From the NCBI RefSeq assembly GCF_000372865.1, contig NZ_KB889965.1, positions 393,902 through 457,901 on the forward strand: DNA of 64,000 nt. Reading direction: 5' to 3'. Under the pieces are notes generated by a model, which had not been told where the DNA came from, made no database searches, and saw only the letters and a program-made list of their open reading frames with translations. A program made the translations under genes and the position numbers. Positions 42,533 through 52,529 of the stretch are shown here, piece by piece (position 1 is the stretch's first letter; each line of letters opens with the position of its first letter). This stretch comes from Methylosarcina fibrata AML-C10. Lineage in GTDB: Bacteria; Pseudomonadota; Gammaproteobacteria; Methylococcales; Methylomonadaceae.

Positions 42533-43879
42533 ATGACAGATCGACAATCGATGGCCCGGAACGAGCGAGGGATTGGCCGTGCCTCGCGCAAGGAACTCAT
42601 CGCATGGGCCTTGTACGACTTCGCCAATTCCGGCTATACCACGGTGGTGCAGACCACGATATTCAGCACCTATTTTGTCGGCGTGGTCGTCGGCACCGTA
42701 GCGGGAGTGTCGCCGGGCCTGGGCACGCTGCTGTGGTCGCTGTCGGTCGGCGCCGCCAATTTTGTCGTCATGGTCAGTGCTCCGGTGGTAGGGGCTATTG
42801 CCGATTACCGGGCCAGCAAGAAACTCTTTTTATTATTATCTTCCGTCGGCTGCATCGCGGCCACGGCCATGCTGGCGATGGTCGGTCCCGGGGACGTCCT
42901 TCTCGGGATGATCCTGGTGACGCTGTCGGTCGTCATGTTTGCTTACGGTGAAAATCTGGTGGCGGCTTTTCTACCCGAGCTGGTCCCCGAGCAGCAGATG
43001 GGGCGCCTCTCGGGTTACGGATGGGGCCTCGGCTATGTCGGAGGATTGCTGACTTTGCTGCTTTGTCTCGGTTACATCACCTGGGCGAAAGGCCATGGAA
43101 TTACGGAGGCCCAGGCAGTGCCGGCGACTTTGCTGATCACCGCCGGCATTTTCGCCTTGACCGCCATGCCGACCTTTCTCTGGCTCCGCGAGCGGGCGCA
43201 ACCGGTACCGGCCGAGATGAAACTGTCGGTCGTCACCGCCAGTTTTCGGCGGTTAAAGCACACCTATCAGGAAGCCAGACGTTTCCGGGATTTGATCCGG
43301 TTCTTGCTGACACTGGCCGTATACCAGTCCGGCGTCAGTACGGTCATCGTATTGGCCGCGATTTACGCCCAGGAGGAAATGGGCTTCGATACTCAGTCGC
43401 TGATCGCATTGATCATGGTCATCAACGTGACGGCCGCGGTCGGCGCGTTGATCTGCGGCCAGTTGCAGGACCGCATCGGTTCGGTGCCGACGCTGGCCGT
43501 CACCTTGGTGATCTGGATTGCCGCTCTGATTGACGCCTATATGGCCGAGCAACGTTCGGACATGTGGTTGAGCGGAAACCTGATCGGGCTGGCGATGGGC
43601 GCCAGCCAGTCGGTGGGCCGGGCCCTGGTCAGCAAGTTTTCGCCCGCCGAACGGGCAGGGGAGTTCCTGGGGCTGTGGGGATTGGTCAACCGGCTGTCGG
43701 TGATCGTCGGACCTTTAAGCTACGGCTTGATCAATTATTGGAGCGGCGGCAATCACCGTCTGTCGCTGTTGTCGACCTTGCTGTTCTTCGCAGCCGGGCT
43801 TCTTCTGTTGCTGCGGGTCGACGAAGCCCGGGGCCGCCGGGCCGCGGCCAATGATCCTTTGCTTAACGGCCGGTCTTAA
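42533..43879 (+). CDS. MFS transporter, UMF1 type
   Basis: A 448-residue 12-helix transporter resembling the UMF1/Atg22-like major facilitator group, beginning with LIAWALYDFANSGYTTVVQT, a motif typical of that family. Its C-terminus overlaps the convergent LplT gene by 17 bp. Substrate unknown; related fungal proteins export amino acids. Confidence 0.85.
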   Translation: MTDRQSMARNERGIGRASRKELIAWALYDFANSGYTTVVQTTIFSTYFVGVVVGTVAGVSPGLGTLLWSLSVGAANFVVMVSAPVVGAIADYRASKKLFLLLSSVGCIAATAMLAMVGPGDVLLGMILVTLSVVMFAYGENLVAAFLPELVPEQQMGRLSGYGWGLGYVGGLLTLLLCLGYITWAKGHGITEAQAVPATLLITAGIFALTAMPTFLWLRERAQPVPAEMKLSVVTASFRRLKHTYQEARRFRDLIRFLLTLAVYQSGVSTVIVLAAIYAQEEMGFDTQSLIALIMVINVTAAVGALICGQLQDRIGSVPTLAVTLVIWIAALIDAYMAEQRSDMWLSGNLIGLAMGASQSVGRALVSKFSPAERAGEFLGLWGLVNRLSVIVGPLSYGLINYWSGGNHRLSLLSTLLFFAAGLLLLLRVDEARGRRAAANDPLLNGRS

Positions 43880-45041
43880 ACGGATTGGCCTGGTTGTCGG
43901 GCAGATGCAGCGAAATCAGAAAAGTGGCGGCGAAAACCAGAGCGCCCAGTACGAGTATCGATAGTACCGGGTCGGCTTGTTGCGAGGCGGCATAGGTGTA
44001 GCTTCCGACCGCCAGCAGCATCGTAAAATTCTGGAAAAAACCCTGAAGAGCAACGGCCGCGCCGCTGCCGATGCTGAGCTGGCCCAGCTCCTGCAGCGCC
44101 GCATTGACCGGCACGATGAACATGCCTCCGGTCAGGCCGACAAAGAACAGCATGAAGCGGGCCGGCCAGAGGCTGTCGGTGAAACCGAGGCCGATAATGA
44201 ACAAAGCCATCAAATAAGCGGGCAACCGCGCGCGGCGCAAGCGTTCCAGAGGAATCAGCCGGGGCACCAGCGCCGATCCGGCCATAATGCCGACCGCCAG
44301 AAACAGGGTTAGCCCGGCAATTTCGGAAGCGTTCTGCAATGCCAGCATCAGGGGCGCCCAAGCGACGATCATCACTCTCAAAGTCGCTGCGGCCGCCCAG
44401 AACAGGGAAGCGCCCAGCATCGAAAACCTCGAGCGCGGCGTCGTGAAAAATTGTTCCATCTGCCGGAAAAACAAAAGGAATTGAGACCCGGACACAGCGG
44501 GTCGGCTGGGCCGGACCGGCAGATAGAGAGTGATCAGGGCGGAGGCCAGAAACAGAAATACGGTGCCCGACAAGGCCAGATCGGTGGAATAATCGGCCAC
44601 TTTCGCGCCGATGCCCATCCCCATCAGAATCGCCAGAATGGTGGATCCTTCGATCAGGCTATTGGCTTTGACCAGATGCTGGTGCCCCGCTATTTCCGGC
44701 AGAATCCCGTATTTGGCTGGACTGTACAGAGCGGCGCCGGCGCCGACGAGGCCATAGGCCGCCAGGGGATTGACCTGCCAGAGCAGGAGGCCTGCGCCTG
44801 CGGCCTTGACCAAATTGGCAATGATCAATACCCGCGATTTGGCATGATGGTCGGCGAAGCCTCCGACCCAGGGCGCCAGCACGACGAAAGCGACCAGAAA
44901 CGAGCTTTGCAGTGCGGGAACATACCAGGCGGCCTGGGACTCCTGCTTCATGACCAGAGCGATCACGGTAAACAGAATGGCGTTATCGGCAAAGGCCGAC
45001 AGGAATTGGGCAATCAGTAACGGATAGATGAGTTTGTTCAT
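43863..45041 (-). CDS. lplT: Lysophospholipid transporter
   Basis: A 392-residue MFS protein that starts MNKLIYPLLIAQFLSAFADN, typical of LplT, which flips lyso-phosphatidylethanolamine from the outer to the inner leaflet for reacylation by Aas. The longer frame to 45191 is rejected because the conserved N-terminus is at 45041. It is last in the lipid cluster. Confidence 0.9.
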   Translation of the reverse strand: MNKLIYPLLIAQFLSAFADNAILFTVIALVMKQESQAAWYVPALQSSFLVAFVVLAPWVGGFADHHAKSRVLIIANLVKAAGAGLLLWQVNPLAAYGLVGAGAALYSPAKYGILPEIAGHQHLVKANSLIEGSTILAILMGMGIGAKVADYSTDLALSGTVFLFLASALITLYLPVRPSRPAVSGSQFLLFFRQMEQFFTTPRSRFSMLGASLFWAAAATLRVMIVAWAPLMLALQNASEIAGLTLFLAVGIMAGSALVPRLIPLERLRRARLPAYLMALFIIGLGFTDSLWPARFMLFFVGLTGGMFIVPVNAALQELGQLSIGSGAAVALQGFFQNFTMLLAVGSYTYAASQQADPVLSILVLGALVFAATFLISLHLPDNQANPFKTGR

Positions 45042-45196
45042 TGGGCCGGTAGGATAGAGGATATGCGAATCTCGGAGCTGTTCATCGGCTGAATGCGGCA
45101 CGGCAGCCGCGAAAATTCCGCCGGTTTTCCGTCCCTTAAAGCCATTCGTAAACGCTTCGTCGGTTCTCAAGTTTAGGCGATAATGGAGCAATCGCT

Positions 45197-45838
45197 TTAC
45201 TCATCGAGTAGCCTTGCTGCCGCCGAAGCCTTCGCCTGCAATTCGGCCATGCGCTCGGTCAGTGTTTGCATGAACGCCTGACGGCTGCCTTCCCAATGCA
45301 CGGGCGTGCCGACGAAAGCGTCGATGAAAAAAGGAACCAGAATGCATTCGCCTTTCGGCAGGCTTTTGCCCAGGCCGTAAAAGAAAACCGGCACCACCGG
45401 AACGGCCGGGCGTTCGCTGAGCAAATGGCCGAGGCCGTTCTTCAGCTTGCCCATTTTTTCGGGCTGGCCTCGGGTACCTTCGGGAAACAGAATCAGGATG
45501 GCTCCCCGATCCAGGGCTTCGGTCAGCGGCGCCAGTGCTTTTCGGCTATCGTGAACGGGCTTGCGCTCGATCGGAACGATGCCGACCACGTTCAATGCAA
45601 ACCATTTCAACCATTTATTCCTGAGAAAATAATCCGAAGCGGCCACCGGGTGCACTCTGGGAATGATCCTCAAGGGAAACAGCGACATCAGCGCCAGCGC
45701 GTCGAGATGGCTGTTATGATTGGCAACGACGACCGCCGGTCCGGATGTCGGCAGGTAAGAGCGGTCCCGCACGTGCAGGCCCAGGATGATTAAGACCAGT
45801 GGCCTGACGACGAACGCGTAAAACAAAAGGCGCAGCAT
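45197..45838 (-). CDS. 1-acyl-sn-glycerol-3-phosphate acyltransferase (PlsC-like)
   Basis: A 213-residue membrane acyltransferase with the catalytic HX4D (NHNSHLD) near residue 40 and the substrate motif FPEGTRG near 118. It adds the second acyl chain to lysophosphatidic acid. It lies between cdsA and lplT on the same strand, 7 bp after the cdsA stop. Confidence 0.88.
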   Translation of the reverse strand: MLRLLFYAFVVRPLVLIILGLHVRDRSYLPTSGPAVVVANHNSHLDALALMSLFPLRIIPRVHPVAASDYFLRNKWLKWFALNVVGIVPIERKPVHDSRKALAPLTEALDRGAILILFPEGTRGQPEKMGKLKNGLGHLLSERPAVPVVPVFFYGLGKSLPKGECILVPFFIDAFVGTPVHWEGSRQAFMQTLTERMAELQAKASAAARLLDE

Positions 45839-45844
45839 CGGCGG

Positions 45845-46786
45845 TTAATAGTAGAGATAATGGACGAAATGAAAGAACAAGGGCGCCGTGTAGGTCAGAC
45901 TGTCGAGCCGGTCCAGAATGCCGCCGTGTCCCGGAAGCAGACTGCCGCTGTCCTTGACGCCGAGGTCCCTTTTCAGCGCAGAAATAGTGACGTCCCCAAC
46001 AAAACCGCCGAGGCCGATCAGGGTGCCCGCCGCCAGCGAAGCGGCGAATGAAAGCGGCGTCAGATAAGGCGCAAACAGAACCGCCAGCAGCACCGTGGTC
46101 GCGACGCCGCCCACGAAGCCGGCGACCGTTTTATTCGGGCTGACCTTGGGCGAAATCTTTCGGCGGCCGAAGGTTTTACCCCAGAGATACTGGGCAACGT
46201 CGTTCAGTTCGGTCAGCACGACCAGGAAAATGAGCAGACCCATGCGGCCGCCCGCCGGATTGGCTGCGGCGGGCAATACCAGCATGTACGCCATATGGCT
46301 CAGGCTGAACACGGTAATCATCAGACCCCAGTGAAGCGTGCCGATCGCGCGCAGGAAGCCCTGGGTTTCGCCGATCAGAATCATGCGCATCGGCAGCAGA
46401 AGAAAGACGTAGACCGGAATGAAGATGATGAACAGGCCGTACCAGCCGGTCCAGACCCAGTAATACTGAAACGGGATGGCCAGATAGGCCCAGAACAGGA
46501 CGCGGTGATCGGCGCGCCGTGTCGGTATCAGCGAAAGATATTCCTTGAACGCCAGAAAACTGACGAAACCCAGCACGGCCACCGACACGGTGCGGTTGAA
46601 AAGAACTGCCGCGGCGAACCCGCCGGCGATCAGCCACCAGGTCCGGACGCGTTGTCTGAGTTCGGTGTAATCGTGCTCGGGCCTCGTCCTGACCAGTGCG
46701 ATCGAAGCGAGGCTGGCGATCAAGAGCAGGGCGCCGATCGCAAGGAAGGCGATTTGTACGCTGAAAGGCAAGCCATGCCAGCTCAT
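45845..46786 (-). CDS. Phosphatidate cytidylyltransferase (CdsA-like)
   Basis: A 313-residue multi-spanning membrane protein with the CdsA signature SxxKRxxxxKDxGxxxPGHGGxxDRxDS-like segment (SALKRDLGVKDSGSLLPGHG, then LDRLDSLT). It makes CDP-diacylglycerol. ATG 46786 is chosen because the frame upstream to 47044 overlaps the CDP-alcohol gene and encodes Arg-rich nonsense. It overlaps that gene by 4 bp. Confidence 0.9.
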   Translation of the reverse strand: MSWHGLPFSVQIAFLAIGALLLIASLASIALVRTRPEHDYTELRQRVRTWWLIAGGFAAAVLFNRTVSVAVLGFVSFLAFKEYLSLIPTRRADHRVLFWAYLAIPFQYYWVWTGWYGLFIIFIPVYVFLLLPMRMILIGETQGFLRAIGTLHWGLMITVFSLSHMAYMLVLPAAANPAGGRMGLLIFLVVLTELNDVAQYLWGKTFGRRKISPKVSPNKTVAGFVGGVATTVLLAVLFAPYLTPLSFAASLAAGTLIGLGGFVGDVTISALKRDLGVKDSGSLLPGHGGILDRLDSLTYTAPLFFHFVHYLYY

Positions 46787-47394
46787 TCTGCAGCTTCCTG
46801 CAAGGCGCGGCGCGAGCGGTTGACGACGGTCAGCAAGGTGAGCGCCAGGACCAACCCGAACAATCCGTTCAGCCATGTTCCCGGCACGACGCCGGCGCCG
46901 ATGGCGAGCCCCGCCGCGCCGAAGACAAAGGCCCGGTCGCTCTTGCCCATCGGTCCGTCGTAGCGGCGGGATGCGCCTATCTGGACCGCGACGACGCCGG
47001 CCATTTCGGTCAGCAACGCGCCGACGGACGCGAGCACGACCCATGTCGGCGACACGCCCGGAAGCAGCGCAAACGGCAAATACAGTGCGGCATCCGAGAC
47101 CACATCGGACAGTTCATTGAGCACGGCACCGAGAGGGCTTTGCATCCCATGTTCTCGGGCCAGCATGCCGTCGATGGCGTTCAGGGCCATGCGGATCAAG
47201 AGCACGGCCGGCAGCATCAGATACATTTCCGGCCGGGTGCGGCCCATCGCAGCCAATAGCGTTCCCGTGGCCAGCGACAAGGCCAGCGCGGCCAGCGTGA
47301 CCTGGTTCGCGGTGAATCCGCCGTCCGCGAGCTTGCGGGTCAAGGGCCTAAGCCGATTCTGGAAAGCGGGCTTGAGATCGTAGATGGTCGCCAT
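46783..47394 (-). CDS. CDP-alcohol phosphatidyltransferase
   Basis: A 203-residue membrane enzyme of the CDP-alcohol phosphatidyltransferase family. The motif reads DGMLAREHGMQSPLGAVLNE followed by LSD: DG, AR and G are standard, but the third Asp of DGx2ARx8Gx3Dx3D is Asn, while the last Asp is present. It uses CDP-diacylglycerol from the adjacent CdsA. Alcohol substrate unassigned. Confidence 0.85.
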   Translation of the reverse strand: MATIYDLKPAFQNRLRPLTRKLADGGFTANQVTLAALALSLATGTLLAAMGRTRPEMYLMLPAVLLIRMALNAIDGMLAREHGMQSPLGAVLNELSDVVSDAALYLPFALLPGVSPTWVVLASVGALLTEMAGVVAVQIGASRRYDGPMGKSDRAFVFGAAGLAIGAGVVPGTWLNGLFGLVLALTLLTVVNRSRRALQEAAE

Positions 47395-47478
47395 GCTGGT
47401 TTTTCCCGGAGCTGAAAATGATCGTTCAATCGGTTTGCTGTTGTTCTTAGGGTCGGCTCGATACCGGAGTTTTCGATT

Positions 47479-49665
47479 CTACTCCTCATCGTCGTCATCG
47501 TGCGGATCGCCGTCGATTTGCCGGGCGGCCAGCTCGGTGACGGCCGGATAATTGGTTTTTCCGGTCGCAAGCACCGGGATGGCGTCGACGACAAGGATTT
47601 TTTTCGGCAGTAAAATGGTCGCCACGCCTTCGGAGGCTTTGGCCAAGGCCTGAACGCTGGCCTGTTTTTCGGTGGTCAACAAAATGACCTGCTCGCCCTT
47701 TCTCGGATCGGGCAGGCTGACGGCGGCATGATGCGCTTCAGGCCAGGCTTGAATGGCCAGTTGCTCTACTGCGGTCAACGACACCATTTCGCCGCTGACT
47801 TTCGCAAAGCGTTTGCTGCGGCCGCGAATGCTGATGAAGCCTTCCGCGTCGACGTGCACGACGTCTCCGGTGTCGTACCAGCCTTTGCCGTAAATCGATT
47901 CCGGCGGCACGAGTTTTCCGGGGTGGTCGGCCAGCAAATAGCCCAGCATGATGTTGGGCCCGTAAACGTGCAGTTTGCCGGCGTCGCTCAGGCCGGGCAC
48001 GGGCTCCAGTTGGTACTGCATGTGCGGCATGAAGCGGCCCACCGTGCCTTCCTTATAGAACATCGGCGTATTGACCGAGGCGATCGGCGTCGTTTCGGTG
48101 GCGCCGTAGCCTTCGAGAATGCGGATGCCGAATTTTTCGGCCCAGAGATCACGCGTCGTCGACTGAAGTTTTTCGGCGCCGGCCACGACATAGCGCATAT
48201 TGAAAAAATCGTAGGGATTGGCTTTCTTGCCGTAGGCGGCGAGAAAGGTGTTGGTGCCGAACATGATCGTCGCCTTGATTTCGTAAGCGATTTCGGGAAT
48301 GATGCTGTAATGGAGCGGCGTCGGATAAAAGAACACTTTCATCCCGCTCAAAACCGGCAGCATCGAGCCTACGGTGAAGCCGAAGGAATGGAACATCGGC
48401 AGAAAATTGAGTACGATGTCCTGCGGGTTGAAACTGATGCAGGCTGCCAGTTGTTTCAGGTTGGCCAGGATGTTCGAATGGGACAGCACTACGCCTTTCG
48501 GCGTGCCCTCGGAACCCGAAGTGAACAGGACCACCGCCGGGCTGTCCGGATGAAACTGACGGTCCTTGTACCAAAAGTCGGCGGTCCTGCCTTGCAGCCA
48601 GGCCTTAAACTTGTCTCGTTTGCCGATTCGGCCGGCCAGATCTTCCAGATAGACCAGAGTGACTTTCCGGGACAATTGCTCGGCTTCTTCGATCAGTTTG
48701 CCTTTTTCGATGAAACGGCGCGAGGTCAATACGGTTTTGACCCGGGCGGTGTTGCAGGCGGACAGCATGGCCGCGGAACCGGTGGAAAAGTTCAGCATGG
48801 CCGGGATGCGGCCGTGCAGTTGAAGCCCCAGAATCACACTCAGGGTATTGGTCGAATTGGGCAGCAGCACGCCGACCGCTTCCTCTCGCTCCGAGATGCC
48901 GGTAAAAGCGTTGCCCAGCGCGATCGTTCGAGTGATTACATCGTCATAGGACAGCGGTTTGCGCTCCAGGTCCTCGATGACCAGGTGGCTGCCGCCATGA
49001 ATTCGGCGAGCTTCCAGCAGCGCGGAAAAAATGGTGCGGCGGTAATGGCTAGTGACGAACATCATGTCGATCATGATGTCGGTCAAAAGATGGCCGCTGT
49101 ATTTTCGGCGTTCCTTGCCCTTCAGATGCTCTGGCGCGGCAATCCGGGCCGGCGGCAGGATCTGTATCCTGATTTTGGGAAACCAGCGCAACCTGACAAT
49201 TTTACGCAGCCTGGACACGTGCGTGTATTGAGCGCCGTCGATGCGTATCGGCAGGATGGCGGCCTCGGAGCGATCGGCGACCATGCCGGTGCCGTCGTAG
49301 ATTTTCATCAGGGAGCCGGTGACCGTGATGCGGCCTTCGGGAAAGATGACCGTTTTGGTATCGTGCTGCAAATGGTGGAGCAGATCCTTAAGTGATAACG
49401 GATGGCTGGGGTCCATCGGAAATACCTGCGACAAGCCGAGGAAGGGCCTTAACCACCAGCGCTGGGAAATGTGGGTATTGATGGCAAAGGTGATCTCGTC
49501 CGGCAAAAACACCCACAGCAGCAAGGGATCCAGAAAGGACGTGTGATTGGCAACGATCAAGACCCGTTTTCCGGCTTCGTGATAGTGTTCGAAGCCTTTG
49601 ATTTCCATACGGAACAACAACGTCAATACTCCGGCCAAAAGCCTTTTTAGCACTTTTTTCAACAT
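47479..49665 (-). CDS. aas: Bifunctional acyltransferase/acyl-ACP synthetase (Aas)
   Basis: A 728-residue fusion. The N-terminal PlsC-like domain has NHTSFLD (HX4D) near residue 41 and FPEGRI near 100. The C-terminal AMP-forming synthetase has the motif LFTSGSEGTPKGVVLSHSN near residue 380, the ATP-loop GYGATETTP and the YDTGD motif near 600. It reacylates lysophospholipids with ACP-linked fatty acid, working with LplT. It heads the lipid cluster. Confidence 0.93.
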   Translation of the reverse strand: MLKKVLKRLLAGVLTLLFRMEIKGFEHYHEAGKRVLIVANHTSFLDPLLLWVFLPDEITFAINTHISQRWWLRPFLGLSQVFPMDPSHPLSLKDLLHHLQHDTKTVIFPEGRITVTGSLMKIYDGTGMVADRSEAAILPIRIDGAQYTHVSRLRKIVRLRWFPKIRIQILPPARIAAPEHLKGKERRKYSGHLLTDIMIDMMFVTSHYRRTIFSALLEARRIHGGSHLVIEDLERKPLSYDDVITRTIALGNAFTGISEREEAVGVLLPNSTNTLSVILGLQLHGRIPAMLNFSTGSAAMLSACNTARVKTVLTSRRFIEKGKLIEEAEQLSRKVTLVYLEDLAGRIGKRDKFKAWLQGRTADFWYKDRQFHPDSPAVVLFTSGSEGTPKGVVLSHSNILANLKQLAACISFNPQDIVLNFLPMFHSFGFTVGSMLPVLSGMKVFFYPTPLHYSIIPEIAYEIKATIMFGTNTFLAAYGKKANPYDFFNMRYVVAGAEKLQSTTRDLWAEKFGIRILEGYGATETTPIASVNTPMFYKEGTVGRFMPHMQYQLEPVPGLSDAGKLHVYGPNIMLGYLLADHPGKLVPPESIYGKGWYDTGDVVHVDAEGFISIRGRSKRFAKVSGEMVSLTAVEQLAIQAWPEAHHAAVSLPDPRKGEQVILLTTEKQASVQALAKASEGVATILLPKKILVVDAIPVLATGKTNYPAVTELAARQIDGDPHDDDDEE

Positions 49666-50017
49666 AGATTTTCTCCCGGCGCCATCTTAGCAAATTAAGA
49701 CAAATCATATAGCGATTTACTATAATGGAAAATTAAACATTGTTCAATTATTAATTTTTCATTTCTTGATTCGTAATGACATCAGTAAATAACAAGAGGT
49801 TTTGTCGCTGCTCTTACGTCTATTGAGGCTGAGTTGTCATTCAAGACATGCGAGCTTTATCATCTCGATCGTGCTCGTCGATAACAAGGAGGAAAAATCG
49901 GTACGGACTTAAAGGATTCGTCTGTGCCCAAGCTTGCATTGGCTCGTGTTAACCCGTAACCTCGGACGTAAGGGCTTAACCGGACTCCGGATCAAACAGA
50001 GTCTGGAATGCGAGTCG
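49666..50017. other. Intergenic region without a recognised gene
   Basis: About 350 bp, AT-rich near 49700-49800, where the aas promoter should lie. The short frames at 49909-50109 and 49934-50239 show no domain. Nothing else was seen. Confidence 0.45.
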
Positions 50018-51205
50018 TTAAAATTGAATGATGAAATCGGTACCCGCCAGAAACTGGCTGTTTTTCGTGCCCATATTGAAGGCGGGGCTTGTGGAATCAG
50101 CCCAGTCATAACGGATTTCCGGCCGGACGGTCAACCATCGGCAGGGTTTCCAGTTCAAACCCGCCGTCGTCTCGTAATAGCCCGCTTCGCCTGCCGAATA
50201 ACGAAACCCGTCTTGATCGCGAAACCACTCCCAGCGTAAACCGACGCTCAATTTATTGTCGAGATCGTAGGTAAGATACTGGACGACAGAATACCATTCG
50301 GCATTCTTTCCCATGACGGCATGGTCCTGGGTTCCCAGGTCATGCTGCAGCACATAGCGCCATTTTCCGAGATTTTGCTGGAGAATCGCAGAATAATACA
50401 TCAGCTCGGAACTCCGGTTTTTAAAGACGTCGCCCTGCAATACGGAAAAAGAAACGGTGGTGCCGGTATCGGCGTTCGTCCAGGTCAAACTACTCATCTG
50501 ACTCCAGGCGCCCAAATCCCGGTCGAAATTGTCCGCGCCTGTCGTCACGCCGAGATTTATGCTCCATTGCTCGCTGAGCGCATAGCTGAAAAGCGCTCCG
50601 GTCGTAGTAAAAGGCGAAGACTTGAAGCTGTAGGAATGAGAGGAAAAGAAATTCGGCGGCGACGAGACGGATTCATAGCCGATGATACTGTAAAAGTGGC
50701 CGAACTTTCCATTCAAGCCGTTGCCAATGGGCGAAAACACTTCAACATAAGCCTGCGGCAGAGCAATATCATAATAGCGCAGGTTGCGCTGGCTGATTAA
50801 ACTCGTGTCCCAATGTCCGCTGGCCTGGGTATAACGCGAATCCGTGCCGAACATGAAGTCGAAGCGTCCCCCCACATCCCAGTCCGTGGATTTGACCAGC
50901 GCCTTTTCAAGGAATAGATTCAACTGATATAAATTAAATTCTCCGGTCCGGTCGGTCATTGATACCGGGCCGTTGTTACGGTCGTTTGGATTGCTGGCGT
51001 TGTAATTGAAACCGGCAGTCGCCCAGCCGCCGAGATTCACTCCGTAACGCTGAATTTCGGCCCAATTGGAAGCATTCCTGCCCGTTAGAGCCGGAATCAG
51101 CCCGGCAGCCGGAGCAGCCTCATCCGAGTTAGCCGCAAAAGTAACTGCCAGGACTCCCCAGACGCCAACGAACTGTTGGAAATTAGAGCAAAGCGAGAAC
51201 TTCAT
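50018..51205 (-). CDS. Outer-membrane porin-like beta-barrel, paralogue 1
   Basis: A 395-residue beta-barrel of the BBP2-like porin group. Motifs include WGGWATAGFNYNASNPNDRNN-like start (GVNLGGWATAGFNYN), FMFGTDSRYTQ, GHFYSIIGYESV and the final strand DFIIQF with terminal Phe. Start ATG 51205 gives a signal sequence (CSNFQQFVGVWGVLAVTFAA). It is homologous to the 52530-53939 gene across its full length. Substrate unknown. Confidence 0.82.
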   Translation of the reverse strand: MKFSLCSNFQQFVGVWGVLAVTFAANSDEAAPAAGLIPALTGRNASNWAEIQRYGVNLGGWATAGFNYNASNPNDRNNGPVSMTDRTGEFNLYQLNLFLEKALVKSTDWDVGGRFDFMFGTDSRYTQASGHWDTSLISQRNLRYYDIALPQAYVEVFSPIGNGLNGKFGHFYSIIGYESVSSPPNFFSSHSYSFKSSPFTTTGALFSYALSEQWSINLGVTTGADNFDRDLGAWSQMSSLTWTNADTGTTVSFSVLQGDVFKNRSSELMYYSAILQQNLGKWRYVLQHDLGTQDHAVMGKNAEWYSVVQYLTYDLDNKLSVGLRWEWFRDQDGFRYSAGEAGYYETTAGLNWKPCRWLTVRPEIRYDWADSTSPAFNMGTKNSQFLAGTDFIIQF

Positions 51206-51632
51206 GGCTATTCTGGCAATTTTTTCACGGTATGCACCATTATGGATCATAAAGCACCATAGTTGTGCGTTTTATTCCTGATATCTCAAGCATCCAGGCT
51301 TAATATCCTAACCATTTGCGGTGTTTCATTGCTCATTACCATCTTTTCTATCAAGCCGAGGAATACGCCGAATGAATAGCCTGCACCGTTTCGGGAACTT
51401 AGGGCGCCGTAAAGGTCAAGTTAAAGGCTATGTGTTTTAATAAAGGAAGGGGAAACTGGCATGTAATATGCTGAAATATTACCTAAGACGGGATACTAAA
51501 TATCGCCAAGCTTGTGTGAGGTTATCGTCACACTTCAAGCCATTATGTGGACAGCTTGGATTCTCGTCCAGAATGAATACTGAAGTACGGCTTCAATCGT
51601 CCTGATCACTCTGAAATAAAAGAGAAACGATT
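51206..51632. other. Intergenic region without a recognised gene
   Basis: About 430 bp. It holds the upstream regions of the first porin gene and the small lipoprotein gene. A TGTGA-N8-TCACA palindrome lies near 51515-51532, but the 8-bp spacing does not fit the CRP site. Confidence 0.4.
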
Positions 51633-51905
51633 ATGAAAACTGTAATATTTATGTCTTTACTGCTGTTAATAACAGCATGCGCATCCGATCCTAAACTGGC
51701 TTTGCAGAATGAAAATGATAAATTATGCGAAAATCACAAGCAGGATTTCCAGAATTTTCGGGCCGCGTTCGATAAAGAGCATGCTGAAACATGTGCGAGC
51801 GGGTGCGCATATACTGCATCAATGAATAAGAACTCCGATACAATGGAGCATATTGCCGGGCTATATTATTTGATGAACTGCGACGTCAATCATGGCAGAT
51901 TGTAA
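51633..51905 (+). CDS. Small lipoprotein
   Basis: A 90-residue protein with a signal sequence and lipobox ITAC (cysteine near residue 16), so membrane-anchored. The mature part has four further cysteines, two of them in ETCASGCAY, suggesting disulfides. It lies between the two porin genes on the opposite strand. No family recognised. Confidence 0.7.
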   Translation: MKTVIFMSLLLLITACASDPKLALQNENDKLCENHKQDFQNFRAAFDKEHAETCASGCAYTASMNKNSDTMEHIAGLYYLMNCDVNHGRL

Positions 51906-51924
51906 CAATGAACTTGGGTACGGT

Positions 51925-52278
51925 TTATAAGACCGGTGATCCATCGATTGAATCAGCTCCGCAACTGTAAGCGCGGGCAATGGCAATGCCGTTGAAAGCG
52001 CCGCTAGGAATCATCCGCTCCCAAACCACATGGGTAGCCCCGAGTTTTTCGGCATGATGAAGTGCGGAAGACTTGGCTAATGACTGCCAGCGATTGTTCT
52101 TGCCGTAACCCGACGATCCTTCGACCTTACCCAAGAAGTGACAATCCGCTACCGCGGATAGCCTTGCCTCTGTAGGCGTTGCCATGCTGAAAGAAGAAAA
52201 GCAAATGGCTAAGGCAATTGCCGTCACACCTTTCGTTATAGGCTTTCGATGTGCTTTGCGAACAAAAAAACCGGGCAT
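51925..52278 (-). CDS. Small exported DUF4156/RcsF-like protein
   Basis: A 117-residue protein with a signal sequence (ITKGVTAIALAICFSSFSMA). The pattern ADCHFLGKVEGSSGYG, then ALHHAEKLGATHVVW and AYSC resembles the DUF4156/RcsF envelope fold with two paired cysteines. Start ATG 52278 follows AAGGAG. Possibly an envelope stress sensor; uncertain. Confidence 0.72.
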   Translation of the reverse strand: MPGFFVRKAHRKPITKGVTAIALAICFSSFSMATPTEARLSAVADCHFLGKVEGSSGYGKNNRWQSLAKSSALHHAEKLGATHVVWERMIPSGAFNGIAIARAYSCGADSIDGSPVL

Positions 52279-52529
52279 GAGAAACTCCTTCCTTAAAAAA
52301 ATCAGGTTACAAATTACCGGACATGCCAAAATAACTTGAAAATTATACGTTCAAGAAAATGGCCTGATTAAGGCAAATCGATATACCAGTTGCCAATCAA
52401 GTCCTTCAGTTGTGCACCAATATGGTGCGTATGATGCACAAATTCAATATTACTATACCCATGATATCGATTCAAAATCAAGGGGCAATTGGAGGCAAGT
52501 AAAGAGAATAAGATTAGCCTGCGAAGAAG

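Noticed and set aside
51515-51532. TGTGA-N8-TCACA palindrome as a CRP site
   Set aside because: CRP sites need a 6-bp spacer; here it is 8 bp, and the flanks do not match.
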